This document shows positions 1 through 10,076 of a stretch of 20,920 nt of DNA, piece by piece. Where the stretch lies: the NCBI GenBank assembly GCA_024364805.1, contig CM044527.1:30685309-30706228 (forward strand), given 5' to 3'. This stretch comes from Euprymna scolopes. Its lineage: Eukaryota; Mollusca; Cephalopoda; Sepiida; Sepiolidae. Below the pieces are notes generated by a model. It was not told the DNA's origin. It did not search any database and saw nothing but the letters and a program-made list of their open reading frames with translations. The first letter of the stretch is position 1. Every line of letters starts with the position of its first letter. The translations under genes were made by a program, and so were the position numbers.

Positions 1-647
1 TACCCCTTATGTAAAATTTCAAATGTTTAAACCCAAAATTAGCAGAATAGTTACCTTTCTAAATTCAAAATGGCGTAATGTAAACATATAAGGTATTTAC
101 AGTTTGTCTTCCAATTTTCAGATTTTTAATGTGTCAAAACGCACTTTATCACGTTTTGATGAATTGATTGTTGCTATTTCTTCTGAACAAAATAGATTCA
201 CTGATTGATGTAATAATTAAGTGATTGATTCTGTGCTACAAAACAGATACTGTCAAGAATGTAAATGTCAACTGAATTAAAGGAATAAATTATAAGATGG
301 TCAACATCATGAACTTTGGAATATAGACTTTTGTCAGTCATTCATTATATTGCTCTGTAATTACATTGAGCTTCTTAAATAAGGATTGATATATATTATA
401 AGGAAATAAAATATATTTTCACAGAAATATATTTTATAGTTTTAAGAGTGACTGGGTTTTATGACGGTTTGTGATGGTCAACAACGGTTAGAGTGAGAGC
501 AGTGTTTGATTGATGACAATTGCCAATTGGATGAAGAGGAAGCCAAATCATGGTTGGAGTTTTGGGAGATTGAGATGAGCTAACATCAACTGACAAACTT
601 GACTTTGACAGAAAAACTGGGCGTTAGCATTTAGATGTCACAAACAC
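1..647. other. Intronic or downstream DNA with nothing recognised
   Basis: AT-rich sequence with no splice-bounded open frame and no terminal repeats that I can recognise. It ends where LINE similarity begins. It is probably intron of the PARG gene, since its later exons were not found in the window. Confidence 0.5.
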
Positions 648-1155
648 ACCACTCGTCCATGCATGGAGTACATCTGGGCTGGTGCATCTACTACTAGTCT
701 CTCCGTCTTAGATAAAGTCCAAAAAAGAGTTGTCAATCTAATCGGTCACACTTTATCAACTAAGCTCCAGCCCCTGTCTCATCCCCGCAATGTTGCATCA
801 CTGTGCCTGTTTTACAAATATTTTAATGGAATGTGTTCTGATGAACTCGTTTCACTAGTACCCCCTCGACGTACATATCACCGACAAACCCGCTTAGCAG
901 TAAGATCTCACCCCTTCACTGTTGATGTCCCTAAATGCCAAAAAGCTTTCTATTCTAATAGTTTCTTCCCTCGAACAGCTAGACCTTGGAATTTCCTTCC
1001 TGCTTCCCTGGCTGTACTGATATGCAGAAGTTTAAAATGTAACATAAACAAATATCTTGTCAATCTTTCCTAGACATGGTTCCAAATAGTAGTCCCTTAC
1101 GTCCAAGTGGCGACATGCTTTGTAAGGCGTGAACATGAGTAAAAAAAAAAAAAAA
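648..1155 (+). mobile_element. LINE 3' fragment (jockey/CR1-like reverse transcriptase C-terminus)
   Basis: An open frame from about 651 to 1073 encodes the last ~140 residues of a non-LTR retrotransposon reverse transcriptase: TRPCMEY, IWAGAS, LDKVQKRVVNLIG, LQPLSHPRNVASL, then NSFFPRTARPWN and the stop. After the stop come about 65 bp of 3' UTR and an A run at 1141, the usual 3' end of a LINE. Compared with the related string RMEYCCHIWAGAA at 14330, three residues (CSH-type) are missing after MEY, a small in-frame deletion. The 5' end is truncated. It is a different subfamily from the LINEs at 8709-9690 and 14208-14970. Confidence 0.85.
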
Positions 1156-1374
1156 ATTTTTTTTAAAAAGATTTTAAAAAAATAATAAAAATAAAAAAAT
1201 TAAAAAAATTTTTTTTTAAATTAAAAAAAAGTTTTTTTTTTAATTTAAAAAAAAATGTTTGTTTTTTTAATTTAAAAAAAAAAATTTTTTTTAAATAAAA
1301 AAAAGATTTTAAAAAAATAAAAAAATAAAAAAAATTAAAAAAAATTTTTTTTTTTTAAATTAAAAAAAAAAGAA
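1141..1374. repeat. A/T-only low-complexity tract with about 130-bp internal duplication
   Basis: Some 230 bp made almost only of A and T, starting at the LINE poly(A). The order of blocks (A run, T run, agatttt, aataaaaata, A run, T run, aaattaaaaa) occurs twice, near 1141-1229 and 1273-1371. This suggests a duplicated unit rather than one random expansion. Many runs are locally self-complementary. Confidence 0.6.
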
Positions 1375-1390
1375 AAGTGCAAAAAAGAAA

Positions 1391-1894
1391 ATGTTGGAAT
1401 CTGTGTTTTTGTTTTATGTTATTACTACATGGCTCTACATTGCGATTGAAACAGTCACATTTGCGAGTAATTTTTCAAAGTGCCGATTATCTCATCTTTT
1501 GGCAATTGTATTGCTTTTACTGACAATCTTGCAAAACTCACTACTTAGTGAAAAATATCTTTTCAACTTTTTTTATATATAAAACGAACAAAGTTAAATT
1601 ATTTAAACAATACAAGCTTAATAGAACAATATATTTTTTTTAACGAAGGCTGTTTAAAAAAAAATCTGAAGAAATTAGAACGTGTATACCTTCAAGTATG
1701 AAATTTGTTGTATATTTAGAATTACACTTATTAAAAAAACACAGAAAACTCTTTATGATGTACATACTCGTCACAGAACGAAGATGTCATATTCTAAAAA
1801 TCAGGTGGTTTGTCTAGTAACTTTTCTATTTGGTTAGTAAATGAAAATATTTAGTTGTCAAACGTCAACTAAAGATAAATTTGTCCGTAGAGCC
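1391..1894. other. AT-rich spacer, nothing recognised
   Basis: It contains a 63-codon chance frame rich in Leu, Phe and Ile with no codon or homology support, and no repeat signature up to the Helitron-like end near 1895. Confidence 0.4.
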
Positions 1895-2446
1895 CTGTAG
1901 ATGTACCCAACGTTGCCTGGTATTAAATGTAATATTAAATTCTTAAAAAAAAAAAAAAAAAAATGAAGAAAGAAAAAAAAAATGGAAGAAAACTGAGACA
2001 TGTGCATGCGAGCATCGTTTTTTCTAAACAGTTCACTTCTTATGAGTAAAAAAAAAAAAATAAATACTCAAGCTGAGATCAAAATCAAAACCTAAAAACA
2101 GTGAGTCAAGTATGATAACTATAAGCCAGCTTGACACCTACTTTAAAAAGTGTTTTCAAACCTACTTATTCTTAACATAATGTGAACAATTCACGCATGC
2201 GCAATCATGAAACAGTTGACAAACCGGTAAAAATCTGATAACCCCCCCCCCCTGTACCAAATTTTCAATTTTGACCCCTTAGCAGCCTTTTTTTTTCTGG
2301 ATGAAAACGAATTTAAAAATTTTCCACATGTCTGATTACCCTATATATCAAATTTCAAATCTTTACGTCAAAATATTTATTGGGTATATAGGTTGAGAAG
2401 AGTCCTCACACACACACACACACATTCTCACTTTTATAGATATAGA
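1895..2446 (-). mobile_element. Helitron-like non-autonomous element, decayed
   Basis: On the minus strand it begins TCTATATCTATAAAAGTG (plus end 2446), flanked by T on the plus side, and runs into a (GT)n tract. Its other end near 1895 carries the degraded hairpin region tacccaacgttgcctgg, the counterpart of the perfect hairpins at 3081-3098 and 4171-4188, while the terminal CTAG is spoiled. The interior holds an A run followed by a weakly tRNA-like stretch (about 2073-2135) and a C run with ttttcaattttgacccc. The last two are shared with the element at 13244-13691. Confidence 0.55.
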
Positions 2447-2639
2447 TTATACTTCTGAGCCAGTGCACACCCTCAATAGTTGCGAATGTGTGAGAGATGA
2501 CGACATGGCTAGAAAGAGAGGAGAAGACGCAAGGAAAGAAATCCACGGCAGATAACGTTGGGAGTGGTGATCACTGTCAAACAGGGACCACATGGATATT
2601 CTTATAATATAATGTAGTGAAGGCCAGGCAGTTTACACA
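2447..2639. other. Spacer between repeats, nothing recognised
   Basis: No open frame or repeat signature seen. Confidence 0.4.
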
Positions 2640-2910
2640 TTCAACTAAAGGTTGGTTGGTTGTTTTTGTTTTACGGCATATCAACCCTTTTCGGGTTATT
2701 TAATGCCGAACACAAAGATTTTGAAGAAAAAATTTTTTTAATAGAATATATTTGTTGTTTGCACGTCAGTTTCTATTTAACCCATAGTTGGGACCCTAAC
2801 AGGTACTACCACTCCAGGTCAGAGTGGACCTGAGAGCAATGGTAATTAAAGGGTGGCTCCACACTCCCCAAAGCCCACAAGCCGGGGCCTCACCACTGGA
2901 TATAGTTTAA
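2640..2910. repeat. Unclassified repeat-like segment
   Basis: It begins with ggttggttggttgtttttg, followed by a hairpin (aaccc-ttttc-gggtt, about 2683-2697). It later holds a second one (caggtc-agagtg-gacctg, about 2815-2832) and a GC-rich block unlike its surroundings. It has the look of a conserved non-autonomous repeat, but I see no target duplication and cannot name the family. Confidence 0.35.
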
Positions 2911-2937
2911 GGTCATATTCAGGACCGCAACTAAAGG

Positions 2938-3062
2938 AAATAATCTGTTCCTCACTCTAAAAATAAACAGATTCACCAGTTTTCTCTCTATTTCCTCCAT
3001 AGAAATGAAAAACGCAACTATGTACTTTTTTTTATATATGTTAACAAACTTTTTATTTTATC
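2938..3062 (+). repeat. Dispersed repeat, copy 1 (partner at 5228-5354)
   Basis: About 125 bp match the segment at 5228-5354 in the same order: ctgttcctcac, aataaa, agattca, ttctctctatt, gaaatgaaa, gcaacta, gttaacaaact, tttttat and a final atctata. Identity by eye is roughly three quarters. A Helitron-like element sits directly after this copy at 3069. Confidence 0.6.
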
Positions 3063-3068
3063 TATACA

Positions 3069-3652
3069 CTAGCGAAGGGTACCCGGCGTTGCCCGGGTGT
3101 TTGTAGGTGTGTGTGAAAAAAAACAGGTGCCCGTGAAAAAAAAAGCCTTGACGACGCGCAGTTGGAAAATAGTAAAGTGTGAAAAAAAAACAGGTGCGCG
3201 TTTTTGATTGACGTGACGGCGATAGGTATTCAGCAGTTAGTATTTTGTGCGGGACAGTTTTTAATGAGGTCAATAAATCGGTTTGTTTGTTTTTAAAAAC
3301 CCGCTCCCTCGTCTCGAAATGAAAACTACCGTCTGATATGACAAAGTCGACATTGACCAAACTGGCTCTGGGCCTGTGATTAGAGACGAGTTTCGCTTTT
3401 TTTTATACCGAAAACCGAATGTAACGCGTGCCAATGCGGGAAATGTGGAATAATTAACGTTTGAAAGTCAATAAAATTAAATAGACAGGCGAGCTCCGTG
3501 GTTAAGTGTGAGATATTACAATTTATAGATGATATAAAAAGTTTTAAGAAGTTGTGAAGCGAGCGAGCGCTTCTCTGAAAGAAGCCTTTTGTGGACATCG
3601 AGGAAAAGCGTACATACATACATACATACATTTTCGCTTTTATATATATAGA
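3069..3652 (-). mobile_element. Helitron-like non-autonomous element, well preserved ends
   Basis: Read on the minus strand it starts TCTATATATATAAAAGCG (3652 leftward) and ends with a perfect 6-bp-stem hairpin (plus 3081-3098, stem ACCCGG/CCGGGT, loop cgttgc), eight bases, then CTAG (3072-3069). Flanking plus-strand bases are A at 3068 and T at 3653. That is the Helitron pattern: 5' TC, 3' hairpin plus CTRR, insertion between A and T, no target duplication. At 584 bp it has no room for Rep/helicase, so it is non-autonomous. A tetranucleotide run (catacata, 3612-3630) is subterminal. The open frames inside show no known domain. Confidence 0.75.
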
Positions 3653-3734
3653 TTAATACGATAGCGGGTGTGTTATTTTGTGTGTCACGCTTACACCATT
3701 ATTCTTTTGAGTGAGCGTTGTTTAATTGTTATGA

Positions 3735-3917
3735 CTAGGTCTGTGACAACAGCATATTCTTTTCGTTGTTTTGACTCTTGATTATATTTCCGTTAATATC
3801 TTATATGTTTTTGTATAGATGGATGTGGTTCTTGGTTGATTAAGTGTGTCAAACTGTGTCAGATATATACCCGAGAGTCAAAAGAATGAAAAGAATATTC
3901 TGTTGTCACAGCCTTAG
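3735..3917. mobile_element. Short inverted-repeat DNA element (MITE-like) with 6-bp target duplication
   Basis: The arms at about 3735-3785 and 3866-3917 are reverse complements over some 50 bp (outer ends CTAGGTCTGTGACAACAG and CTAAGGCTGTGACAACAG, inner part ttttgactct). TTATGA flanks it on both sides (3729-3734 and 3918-3923), consistent with a target-site duplication. There is no open frame, so a non-autonomous cut-and-paste element. I cannot assign the superfamily from these termini. Confidence 0.65.
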
Positions 3918-3920
3918 TTA

Positions 3921-4079
3921 TGACCTTCCATTTTTTGTAACAAATAACTTTACCAAGAATTCTTCATAATTTTAGTTTCAGTTTCGATTACAGCTGAAGA
4001 AACTCAAGTTATATACATATATTATTTTTCTTCGTAAGAATTCTTGATAAAATTATTTATTACAAGAAAAGGAAGGTCA
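3921..4079. repeat. Inverted-repeat hairpin (MITE-like), adjacent to the previous element
   Basis: Arms 3921-3970 and 4031-4079 are imperfect reverse complements over about 50 bp, each starting tgaccttcc outside and holding caagaattctt inside; roughly 41 of 50 positions agree. The loop is about 60 bp. No clear target duplication. Confidence 0.55.
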
Positions 4080-4150
4080 TTCACTCGGAAGAAATAAGAT
4101 GTAAGCATGACATACAAAATAACACACAAGTTATCATATTTATATAGAAA

Positions 4151-4522
4151 CTAGCGAGGGGTACCCAGCGTTGCCCGGGTGTTTAGAGTTGTGTGTGCTC
4201 GGGCAGGGGGGGGTAATCAAAACATAAGAATAAGCGAAGTAAATATTTTTTAAATATTAAATTGTAAATTATTAAATATTTTATATAAAATAAATGTTAA
4301 AACTTTAAAAAACCGAAAAAAAAACGAAAAAAAAACTAACGTAAGGCAAACGAACGATGTTAAACGTAAAAATCGGAAAAACAAAAAAGAAAACGCAAAT
4401 GTGATGGAAAAAAAAAACAGAAAAACGTTAAAACTTTTTTAAAAAAGCTGAAAAATAAAAACAAAAAAAAAACATGTTAAAAATGGCTTAAATAACCCTG
4501 TTTCAATATTAAACTTAAAAAT

Positions 4523-4561
<39 letters not shown>

Positions 4562-4942
4562 AAAAAAAGACATCTCACACCACGATTCGAACCCAAAATC
4601 ATTAGATAATGAGGCAGCGCTCTAATGTACTGAGCTAAGACTACGTTGACAAAATTAGGTTGTTTTTTTTAATATTTAAACTAAATCATGTTCCAACGTC
4701 ATTTGTGCATGCGTAGAAGTGAACATGTCATGAGAGGATGGTTTTTGCTGACCCTCCCTGTAGAAAACTGATGATTTTAGAGTGAAGGAATTAATGTTTT
4801 TGGCCAATTTTTCGATATTTGTCAGGCGAAGGATCAAGCTTTAAAATGATACCAATCTCGTAAAAATCCGTGACCCACGTCAAAAGTTTTGCAAGACATA
4901 CAAACACACATACAAACATTTTCGCTTTTATATATATATAGA
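4151..4942 (-). mobile_element. Helitron-like non-autonomous element carrying a tRNA-like module
   Basis: The minus strand begins TCTATATATATATAAAAGCG (4942 leftward) and ends in a hairpin (plus 4171-4188, one mismatch in the stem), eight bases and CTAG (4154-4151). Flanks are A at 4150 and T at 4943, the Helitron insertion pattern. At 792 bp there is no coding capacity. The interior has many oligo(A)-rich repeats, a 35-40 bp A run (about 4523-4559) and then a tRNA-like segment at 4573-4644 in the same orientation as the element. Same family as 3069-3652. Confidence 0.75.
4573..4644 (-). other. tRNA-like sequence (tRNA pseudogene or SINE head) inside Helitron-like element
   Basis: Seventy-two nucleotides with tRNA layout on the minus strand: TAGCTC at positions 8-13, matching GAGC closing a D-arm, an anticodon region CCTCATTATCTAATG reminiscent of elongator Met tRNA (CAT), and a T-arm/B box GGGTTCGAATC. 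Acceptor-stem pairing is poor and most T-stem pairs are wobble or mismatched, so it is not a working tRNA. The A and B boxes could still recruit RNA polymerase III. Confidence 0.6.
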
Positions 4943-5109
4943 TAAGGCCTTTTTAAAGCAATAGTCAAAATGCAAAGACTTACACATATCCACATTTCCT
5001 GGATAAGTTATGATTGTTTACCGTTAAACCAAGTAGACATCTTCTCGATTTGACGAGGTTAAGATTTTTTTTTTTTTTAATTTTTACATTTAAAAAATAA
5101 ATTTCTTAC

Positions 5110-5199
5110 TGAAGTACAGATGTAAGGGAGTCGAAGAGCAAGTTTGACCATTGAAGGAATCTGTTTCCCAAAGAATTCTTCCTTTTCGGATTCTTTCAT
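5110..5199 (-). CDS. PARG: PARG exon (window exon 6): PSMVKLALRLPYICT segment
   Basis: 90 nt, 30 codons, phase 0 at both ends. Acceptor atttttgcag|A, donor TCA|gtaaga. After a charged start (MKESEKEEFFGKQ) it reads IPSMVKLALRLPYICTS, matching PDMVKIALCLPNICTQ of PARG, which leads into the accessory and macrodomain. The first codon is ATG but it is internal. The next exon, expected to begin near a PxPLL motif, is not found between here and position 1. Confidence 0.92.
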
Positions 5200-8100
5200 C
5201 TGCAAAAATAGAAGAAAAAAAAATGTCAATAACCTGTTCCTCACTTCATAGACAAATAAATAGATTCAATAGTCTTCTCTCTATTGCCTTCTGAGAAATG
5301 AAATATGCAACTAAGTGTTTTTTATGAGTTAACAAACTTATTTTTATAAAAAATCTATATATATATATATGATGGACTCTCCGTCGATTTTCAACGTATG
5401 AGACTCCGACAATTGACCTGAAGGTCTAGAACTCAGCGTGTCGACATTCACTTAGACGTATGTGGCACTTTAGTCCTGCTAGAGACTTGCAATGGCGACC
5501 GCAGTGGTGACAGACATATAAATGCGAGAATTTAGCTCCACACTGCTCAGTATTATTTTTTGACTTGACTCTCGCTTCTTTTAGTTTTTCGATGCAAAAC
5601 GCCGAGAACTCCTTGATTTTTCTGTCACACATTTCTATCCACTTCCTTCTGTCTTTTGCAGTTAGCTCAATGTTGTTATATTCAATATTTAGAACCTGCA
5701 AATTAGACTTTATTTTGTCTTTGTAACGCAACCATGGTCGTCCCACGTTTCGACGGCCTCTGTCTAATTGGCCATACAGGAGTTGCTTCGGTATCCTATC
5801 ATCATTTATATATAAAGTAGTAGCATTCATGTGTCTGAGTCTACAACTCTCCTACAACCCACACCACTAGACCAATCATGACCAAACCTGACATGATGAT
5901 AATCCCTCACCTAGAGATGGTGCACACCATTTTCCAAGTTAAAGGTCAATTGTCAAGGTCGTAGCCTATATATATATGCTCCCTTACAGCCCACACCACT
6001 AGACCAATTATAACAAAACAAGCAGAGGGATGCAACATTTCGTTGATGGAATGTCCCTCTGTTACGTACTTGGTCTGGGCAACTCCAAAGTAGTGACAAA
6101 ATAATCTTCTTTGCGAGAATAATTATTTCGGAAAGAAACTCATGTGAATTACACTTTCTTTAAATCCATAGTAGAATTGGTTGTGTTGCATAGTTGATCC
6201 GAGCAATGCCAAGTTAGCTGGACGATTATTATGATGATCGTTATTGATATTTGTAAAAGTAAAAAGTCAGAAAGAATATTATCAAAGCGCAATAAATATT
6301 TAAAGATAAAATTATTTATACTGAAATAGTTTACAAAAAACTTGGTGAAAAGAATGTAAATTAACCTGTGACAAAATCCGTGGATCATGCGATTTGTGTC
6401 ATTAATGACGTGACGAGATACATGTAATCAGTAAGTTCCGAGTTGAGTGAATAATTTGGAATGAGAAGCCAAGTTCTCGACTGGGAGAGAGCCAATTCAT
6501 TTATTTTATTGCTGGACTATTATCCTCCATCTTTCTTAATCATTGTTTCACGACGTTTCGGCCAACTATTCCTCTGACCTTCGTCAGGTGGTAACCACGA
6601 CAGGATAGGAACTCTGAATCTCCTGACTGCATTCTCAGCAATTACTGCCTTCCATAGTTGTCGTCGTCTCACCACGTTTTAACAGTCCGCAATAAATAAG
6701 TAATACTCAGCTCAATAATAAATTCCAATTAAATTATGTATGCGCAAATGGTCGATTCGTTGTTTCATTTTATGCTAAATTTGCCACGTGATAACATTGG
6801 TGACCGTCTTGGTCTAATAAATTGTCGTCGTCCCACCACATTTTGGCCAAACAAGCCTCTGGCCGGCTTTGGGTAGGATTGAAACCGCTATCTTCAGACA
6901 ATTCTCACCTGGAATCGTAGTGATTCAACGTCTCTATCCGCTGCACCATGGGCTCCGAAGGGCGATCAAGGTTGGATTTTTTGGTCTAATAAATCCACGT
7001 TTATTCATTAACTGAGCTTCCATGGTCGGGTCCGAATGTTATGTCAATTCATTATTTATCAATTAATGTTATTTATTTATTTATCCACATCTTTCTTGTT
7101 GTTTCACAACGTTTCGGCCAACTATTCCTCTGGCCTTCATCAGGTGGTAACCGCAACAGGATAGGAACTCCGAATCTCCTAACTGCATCCTCAGTAATTA
7201 CTGTATAACTATGTACCATCCGGCACCATTTATAACGTTACCAATGTGGCAGGTGTCCCTTGATCGTACCTTGTCTCGTTACAAGTTGGCCCGTTGATCG
7301 TCCTTACCCACTGTGTTTTCATGGAGGGGCGCTTTTCCTCTCAATCGAATCGTCTTTCTTTCCATGTGTAGGTAGTCTCCGGGTACATCAATCACTCCGC
7401 TGGTCCTTGCGGCTTGCTGAAAAAATCAAGAGTCCTCACCACAACAAACAGAACAGTAACAAACTATTGTTTTCATTACTTCATAGCAACTACTGTCTAA
7501 TTTGAGGCGACTGACTATAGCAGTGAACGATGTAAGACCAGACCAGTAAAGTCACAGAGTTCCCATTAACACAGGCTAGTTCCCATCATAACATCAGGCC
7601 CTGAAGGGCTCCCAAATTGGGAGTGCTTGACTAGCCCAGCCGTTCGGTTTGCTGGCTACGACTCTTCCCTTTTTAGAATTCCTTTTTCTAAATCCAACCC
7701 CTTTTCCCCACCTCTCCTTCAGAGAGTGGTTACAAACACCTTTCTTTCTTTCTCTTAGAGCTTATCTCTACCAAACCTCAACCCCCACCTGCACTGAGGA
7801 TTTTACTTATTACCAATTAGGAGTGATTAATCACCCCAGGTCGAACAATGCCTGGCGGCGACCCCTACTCTTGACCCCCCCCCCATTCTAAGCTGTCAGC
7901 CAAGAATCTCTGGATTTCTTCAAACCTATCAACAGGGGTTTTCAAAACAACCCTTCATGTTAACAGATATTATAACGACAATGAGATAAAAACAATTAAT
8001 ATTTACTTTTTCTCTTTCTGACAAAATCCCATAGACATTTCTGTTTAAACAACATCAACACCCCCTCTTCTGCCCTCTCTTCCCCTATCCCGTCCGGTCA

Positions 8101-10045
8101 AACACCCCCCTCACTGCAATATGCACCTCGCTGCCTCGCTGCATGCATTCATGACACCAAATAGTGTCATACTGCCATCCATGGTTGTTGTCGTCTCACC
8201 ACGTTTTAATAGTCCGCAATAAATATATAAATAATACTCATCTCAATAATGAATTCCAATTAAATAATATATATATACCATTTGGGAGAGAGTCGTTCAG
8301 CTATAGAAGCGTCTAGCTGGAAAGACAGTAATATGTAAACCTTCGAAAAATGAACAGCATGCAACCTTCAAACAAAACGTCGCAACAGGACTAAATATAA
8401 AAAAAAAAAAAACAATTTGGGAGACTTCTGCATTACGTGGACAGCGCCATTTTTTAAAGGGCGATAACTCCAATTTCTTCTTGGTCAAATAACACGGTAA
8501 ATAATAAACAAACAAGATTTTTTTTTTCGGGACACAAAAAAAAAAAAACAAAAACAACGATACACCTGAAAAAGACCGAAGATTACATCAACCGAAACAT
8601 TGTGAAAACAATTCTCAAGATGAGAACAGTAATCCGAAGAATCCAAATAATACGAACAATGATCTTTTATTATTTTGAATTATACAGAATACTGTTTGTT
8701 TCTTGGATGTTTTTTTTTGTTTTTTTTTACAAAGGAGTCACCACTTATCAAGGCCCAGAGGCCACTCGAGGATAAGGGTTAATAAGTGTACATTGGTCAA
8801 TGGGACAACGTCGTAGTAATTGTTAGTAGTGGAAATTTGGTAAATTGGATTACTTAAGGGGAACGGCTTATCAAGAACTTCTTTACATTGGACTTGAAGA
8901 TGACCATATGGTAGTCAGCTGGAAAGCAGGCAAATGGAAGGGAGTTCCACAGGTTTGCAGTTCTAAGAAAGAAACTTTGTTCATGGAATCTATGTTTAGG
9001 TTTAGGCACAGATAAAGAGTGGGGGAAATTATTGATAGTGTTTTCAGCTAGACGAATGTTTCTCGTGAAAGTTTGGTGAGAGGGAGGACCATAGATTAGA
9101 GCTCAGACAAGCACTTGCCATGAAAATAACGATAAAGCAGAGACAAGCTCGCAACATCTATTCTGTGAGAAAGAGGTTGCAGGGAAGAGAAAAGGGCATC
9201 CCTCACTTAGATACAAAGTCTGTTTTGAACTCTGTCAAGGCAGGATAAGGTCTTTCTAGCAGCTCCTGCCCAGATGTGGCAACAGTACTCTATCCTTGGA
9301 CGTACCTGACCCTTAGATAGATAGAGAAATGCATCAGCAGTGAGATATCTACTGGATCGATAGAAGGATCCGACCATTTTCCCACCGACTTTGGCAACAG
9401 ATTTGATGTACGTGTTCCATTTCAGATCAGGAGTAAAGGTCCAGCCTAGGAGCTTATCAAAATATGAAGCCTCCTCAAGATAAGAGCCATTCATTTCAAT
9501 TGATGCCAGATGGGGATCAGAACGTTGATGATGTAAAGACATAAGTTTGGTTTTAGATGCATTAAAAGTAACCAGCCATTTTTTTCCTCATTGTACCACA
9601 TGCTCAAGATCAGAGGAGAGAGAATCAGAGAGAACTTTGTCGTTTAGTCTTTGATGTACTGCCATAGATGTTAGTGTCATCGGCATAACATTTCGGCTGA
9701 TATAATCTCCGATCTTCTTCAGGTGTATCTTGTTGAACTCGGGAATCTTTCTGTCGAACTTGGAAATTTGTACAAAATTTTGAACGGAATCTTTCACTTA
9801 CTCCACAGAAGTAATTCATAATTGTATTCCTGTTATCGTCCGCACTAAGGTAGATTTCGCTTTTAGCCGACAGAAGACTTTACTCACCTTTTCAAATAAT
9901 TTATGTAGGGCGTCAAATTTCCAAACACCTTTATAACGGAGATTGTATCTCAAAATTGCTGCCTGCAAAAAGAAAACATAAAATAAAGACAAATCATGTT
10001 TCATCAGTTTTCTTTTCTATTATACTAGCAGGCGTAGTTGGAGAA

Positions 10046-10076
<31 letters not shown>

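Noticed and set aside
1391-1582. 63-codon frame with hydrophobic residues that could be read as a small membrane protein
   Set aside because: It sits in AT-rich spacer, its composition follows base bias, there is no splice, promoter or homology support, and it is antisense to the host gene.
3058-3631. Minus-strand frames of 100 and 83 codons
   Set aside because: They lie inside the Helitron-like element 3069-3652, run across its terminal hairpin and CATA repeats, and show no domain.
4573-4644. A functional tRNA-Met gene
   Set aside because: Acceptor stem does not pair and the T stem is mostly mismatched; it lies inside a mobile element, so it is called tRNA-like only.
5354-5385. TCTATATATATATAT start at 5354 as another Helitron 5' end
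   Set aside because: It lacks the aaaagcg continuation and no matching hairpin plus CTAG end follows; the TA run is more simply a LINE 3' tail microsatellite.
6790-6812. ataacattggtgaccg, resembling the LTR end and primer site of fossil retrovirus-like elements
   Set aside because: A single short string with no LTR partner or coding remains nearby; too little to call an element.
7260-7891. Two plus-strand frames of about 80 codons
   Set aside because: Within the 966-bp insertion; no motif, no codon signal and no good splice borders.
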